Shown in pieces: positions 61,418 through 64,000 of a stretch of 64,000 nucleotides of DNA. Source of the stretch: Bugulina stolonifera (Eukaryota; Bryozoa; Gymnolaemata; Cheilostomatida; Bugulidae); assembly GCA_935421135.1 (NCBI GenBank), contig OW285192.1, forward strand, positions 11,859,501 to 11,923,500, written 5' to 3'. The translations under genes and the position numbers were made by a program. Each line of letters opens with the position of its first letter. Position 1 is the first letter of the stretch. The notes below the pieces were generated by a model. The model worked only from the letters and a program-made list of their open reading frames with translations. It was not told where the DNA came from and made no database searches.

Positions 61418-63361
61418 TCTACTGTTACTAGGTTTCTAGAAAATAGCTCTCTTGATTTTAAAATCTTTCTTTCCCTCTAAAATCCTAGAAAAAGCCACAA
61501 TTGGCGAATTCAGAAATCAAATTTAATGGTGAAGACTAAAAACAGCAAGAAGTGACTAATAATAATTAATAATGTTGTCTGATATTTCACAGCGGCATAC
61601 GGCTGTGATTGGCTAGCTCAGAGCTGTGAGTAAACATATTAAAAACAACAATTTATCCAGTCTGGTCACTTTATCGGTCACTTTATATTCAGTTGGTTAA
61701 TGTACAGTATATACACCATCACTACACAGAGTATGCGTTGGCCCCAACGGTCACAGCTTCCTTGGTCTGTTACCAGCAGCTAGTCTGATGGTATAAATCA
61801 CATTGCCAGTCAATTGTAACTTCAAGTCAGTGTAGCATAATGATTTCAGTAGGGTAGCAGCTTGCCAATAGCGTATTTTAAATAGTGTTTGGGAAATACA
61901 TGTACATGTATTTGTCTGGATAGGAAATAATTTACACTGAAAAACTGACCTGAGCAAACAAACATATAATAGTAGGATGTAAGAGAAGAGCAAAACGGTG
62001 GACAAGAACCAGCGAAAACACTGACAGAAAATCACTGCCTTGTAGAGAATTTTATGGGCAGTAAGGGTAGCATATAGCGTCCCGCTATTCATGATAATTA
62101 TTAATAGAAAAGAGCTAAGCAACTAGCTACTACACTGGAGTACACACATACAAAGTATCCATAACAATTATATAATATTATGCTAACTTGATAATACCAT
62201 ATAACATTGTAGTTAATATTACTTTATTATTGATAATTTCATGCAAGGAATTATTGTTAAATCAATATCTTACCCTGTATGGTATTTCTCATTTTCTTCT
62301 CTAAAATCTTATTATACTAATTAGAGTAGACTGGTATCACTGAGCCTCAGCCAGCAATGGAGTATTGTGAAGTCATAGCTTTCTATGACATACATATAAA
62401 AGCCATTTAGATAATGGCTTATGCCATGACTGCTTGACCAATGGTTATCCAGACATATAGCTTGGTATATCATGTACCCCCCTCCCCCCACTGTAGTTAG
62501 GTGTAATACAACACATTTTCACATAGCCTTAGTTCTTTGTGTTTGGGGCAAATTTATTTGGGGGTGACACCAATTATTTATTATAAAGAAGATAACCTTT
62601 TCATTAGGAATTTTACAAAGAGCACTCAGGTTCTGCTACCATCATATAAAATTACACCTACATATACATGTACTTGATTTGTATAAAATTCATCTAAAAA
62701 TTCTTATTAGTGTAGCAGTTTTTCAATCAAATGCAGTAGGAGTTGATTAGGGGGAAGTTAAGATACCCACCCTCTTCTTAGCACTACAGAGCACACTTTT
62801 GCATAAGAGGTGCACATATAAATGTATAATAAACAGAATTGTCATCTCTTTATTGAAGGCAAAGAAGAGACAGAACTTTCAGAACAGAATGTGCATTAAG
62901 GTTAGCTGCTAATCTTTAAAATTCAGAAGTACACAATGAAATGAATGGTTGCAATAAAACAGTTAGTGGGACCCACCCTCTGAACCTCTGTCTGTTCCAT
63001 TGCACATATGGAGGTACCATAAATGTACATGTAGTAGAGATAAAATACAAATCTTTTTGGTTTCTTGACACTTTGATACACTATTTCTACACTTTTATAT
63101 GCTAGTTATACACTTCAACACACTAGTTCTACACTTTGATACACTATTTCTACACTTTTATATGCTAGTTTTACACTTCAACACACTGGTTCTCCACTTT
63201 GATACACTAGTTCCACCTTCTCTAGACATCAGCTCACTATCACAATTGTGTCATTAATACTACCAATTTTTTTATTCAAATACAAATACATAAAAGTTCT
63301 AGATGGCCATTTCAATTACAATTAGTCCAGTAGTAAAGCATTATAACACTAGTACTTTATC
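61418..63361. other. Intergenic region between the two Bcl-2-like genes
   Basis: About 1.9 kb. It would hold the promoter of the double-domain gene; a CCAAT-type word lies near 61600 on the minus strand. A 123-codon hydrophobic minus-strand frame at 61751-62122 has no homologue that I recognise and no splice context. Confidence 0.5.
63068..63220 (+). repeat. Tandem repeat, ~63-bp unit with ~20-bp subunits
   Basis: About 2.4 copies built from TACACTTTGATACACTA and GTTCTACACTT-type subunits. It lies just beyond the stop codon of the right-hand Bcl-2-like gene. Confidence 0.85.
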
Positions 63362-63703
63362 TTATAAGAGTGTACATATCTGGCTGCTAATTCGTATCTC
63401 TTTACATGATGCTAGATCCGCTGTGTCCATGTCTTCCTCCGGACGTTTCTGTTTCTGTTTCTGTTTCTGTTTCTGTTTCTCTTTTGCATTTGTGAAAAAA
63501 CTGAACTTCCCGCTTGACGCCTTTGATTTTTCTCCCTTGGCCTTTGATACTGAAGGATTTTTCATTGGCCGTTTAGATTGTGCACGACTCTCTACAGGGG
63601 AGCCAGGGTCATCCGGCTTCCAATTAGAGGCAAACTTCATCTCTTTTCGACCCGGAAGTATAGGTATGAACTCTTCTGTTATTTTCACAGTTGTAAGATA
63701 TTT
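63362..63703 (-). CDS. Last exon of a paralogous Bcl-2-like gene (partial)
   Basis: The acceptor ATTGTAG precedes a phase-0 exon of 342 nt, exactly the length and phase of the last exon of the neighbouring double-domain gene. It starts KYLTTVKITEEFIP (neighbour: TYLANVKITREFIP), which matches the segment after BH2. It shares PSVSxAKGE and ends KEIRISSQICTLL against KKIRVSSQICSIS. Five TTTCTG hexamers on the plus strand encode a Lys-Gln repeat. The BH1 and BH2 exons would lie beyond base 64000. The Bcl-2 assignment rests on similarity to the neighbour. Confidence 0.7.
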   Translation of the reverse strand, partial: KYLTTVKITEEFIPILPGRKEMKFASNWKPDDPGSPVESRAQSKRPMKNPSVSKAKGEKSKASSGKFSFFTNAKEKQKQKQKQKQKRPEEDMDTADLASCKEIRISSQICTLL

Positions 63704-64000
63704 CTACAATAACATCAAAATGAAGATGCAATGGATAAAAATCTTTTACAAAATGTTTTGGGTTTACAGGAAATCTAATTTACATCAATGTCAGTAGAGC
63801 TTCATTGGCAGCATATGGCACATGTACACAGTGTTGATTCTATGAGTGCTGCTACCTACGTACATGTATATCAATAAAAGTACCAACGTGTACAATCATC
63901 TAATTGAATAAGATTTCCATAAAATTTAGAGAAATCTTATTAAACCAAATCATTGAGTGATTCAAAATAAAAGTTATACATGTAGTACATTTTAATGATT
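63704..64000. other. Intron of the right-hand Bcl-2-like gene, truncated by the window
   Basis: No further exon of this gene is recognisable before the window ends. Confidence 0.5.

Noticed and set aside
61751..62122. 123-codon hydrophobic minus-strand frame
   Set aside because: No family, splice signals or paralogue; such frames arise easily in AT-rich DNA.

Overview
The window is nuclear DNA from an invertebrate animal. It is AT-rich, the genes are split by many short GT-AG introns, and tRNA-derived SINEs, hAT-type non-autonomous elements and minisatellites are frequent. The gene content (LRR-Ig receptor, SLC9 Na+/H+ exchanger, PEX1, Bcl-2-like proteins) is metazoan. An early-branching or marine invertebrate such as a sponge is possible, but the sequence alone does not settle this. 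Exon models were built by hand. For each complete host gene the splice phases agree at every junction and the summed coding length divides by three.

Layout. 1-4829 (minus): a retroelement with an intact 1,400-codon Gag/zinc-knuckle/dUTPase-like ORF; it continues off the left edge. 4830-10078: no convincing gene; direct repeats, candidate promoter elements, a 23-base poly-G run and two SINEs. 10079-17365 (plus): a 10-exon, 616-residue LRR-Ig single-pass membrane protein. 17366-22607: mostly AT-rich and empty, with two perfect inverted repeats. 22608-35872 (plus): a 26-exon, 1,048-residue plasma-membrane-type Na+/H+ exchanger. 37223-48947 (minus): a 21-exon, 1,118-residue PEX1, convergent with the exchanger. 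48948-54102: no gene; one GC-rich 1.3-kb transposon-like element. 54103-61417 (minus): a 10-exon gene whose best model (599 residues) carries two tandem Bcl-2-like domains. 63362-63703 (minus): the last exon of a paralogous neighbour that runs off the right edge.

The most unusual locus is the Bcl-2-like cluster. Each of its two domains has a BH1-like NW-x-K-V motif and a BH2-like W-I-x3-G-x-G-W motif. Each also has an intron directly after the BH2 Trp, the position known from vertebrate BCL2 and BCL-X. All four introns within each domain share position and phase, so a set of exons was duplicated. Two of the introns in the second domain have GC-AG boundaries. The BH3 Gly-Asp and a C-terminal membrane anchor are missing. 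Whether the two domains form one polypeptide or two adjacent genes needs a transcript.

Other points of interest are the Gag stop codon lying inside a consensus splice donor, a probably inactive dUTPase, minisatellites that begin within about 20 bp of splice sites in several introns, and a dispersed GAGAAGAYAAC-type motif. The host genes are not functionally related to each other beyond linkage.
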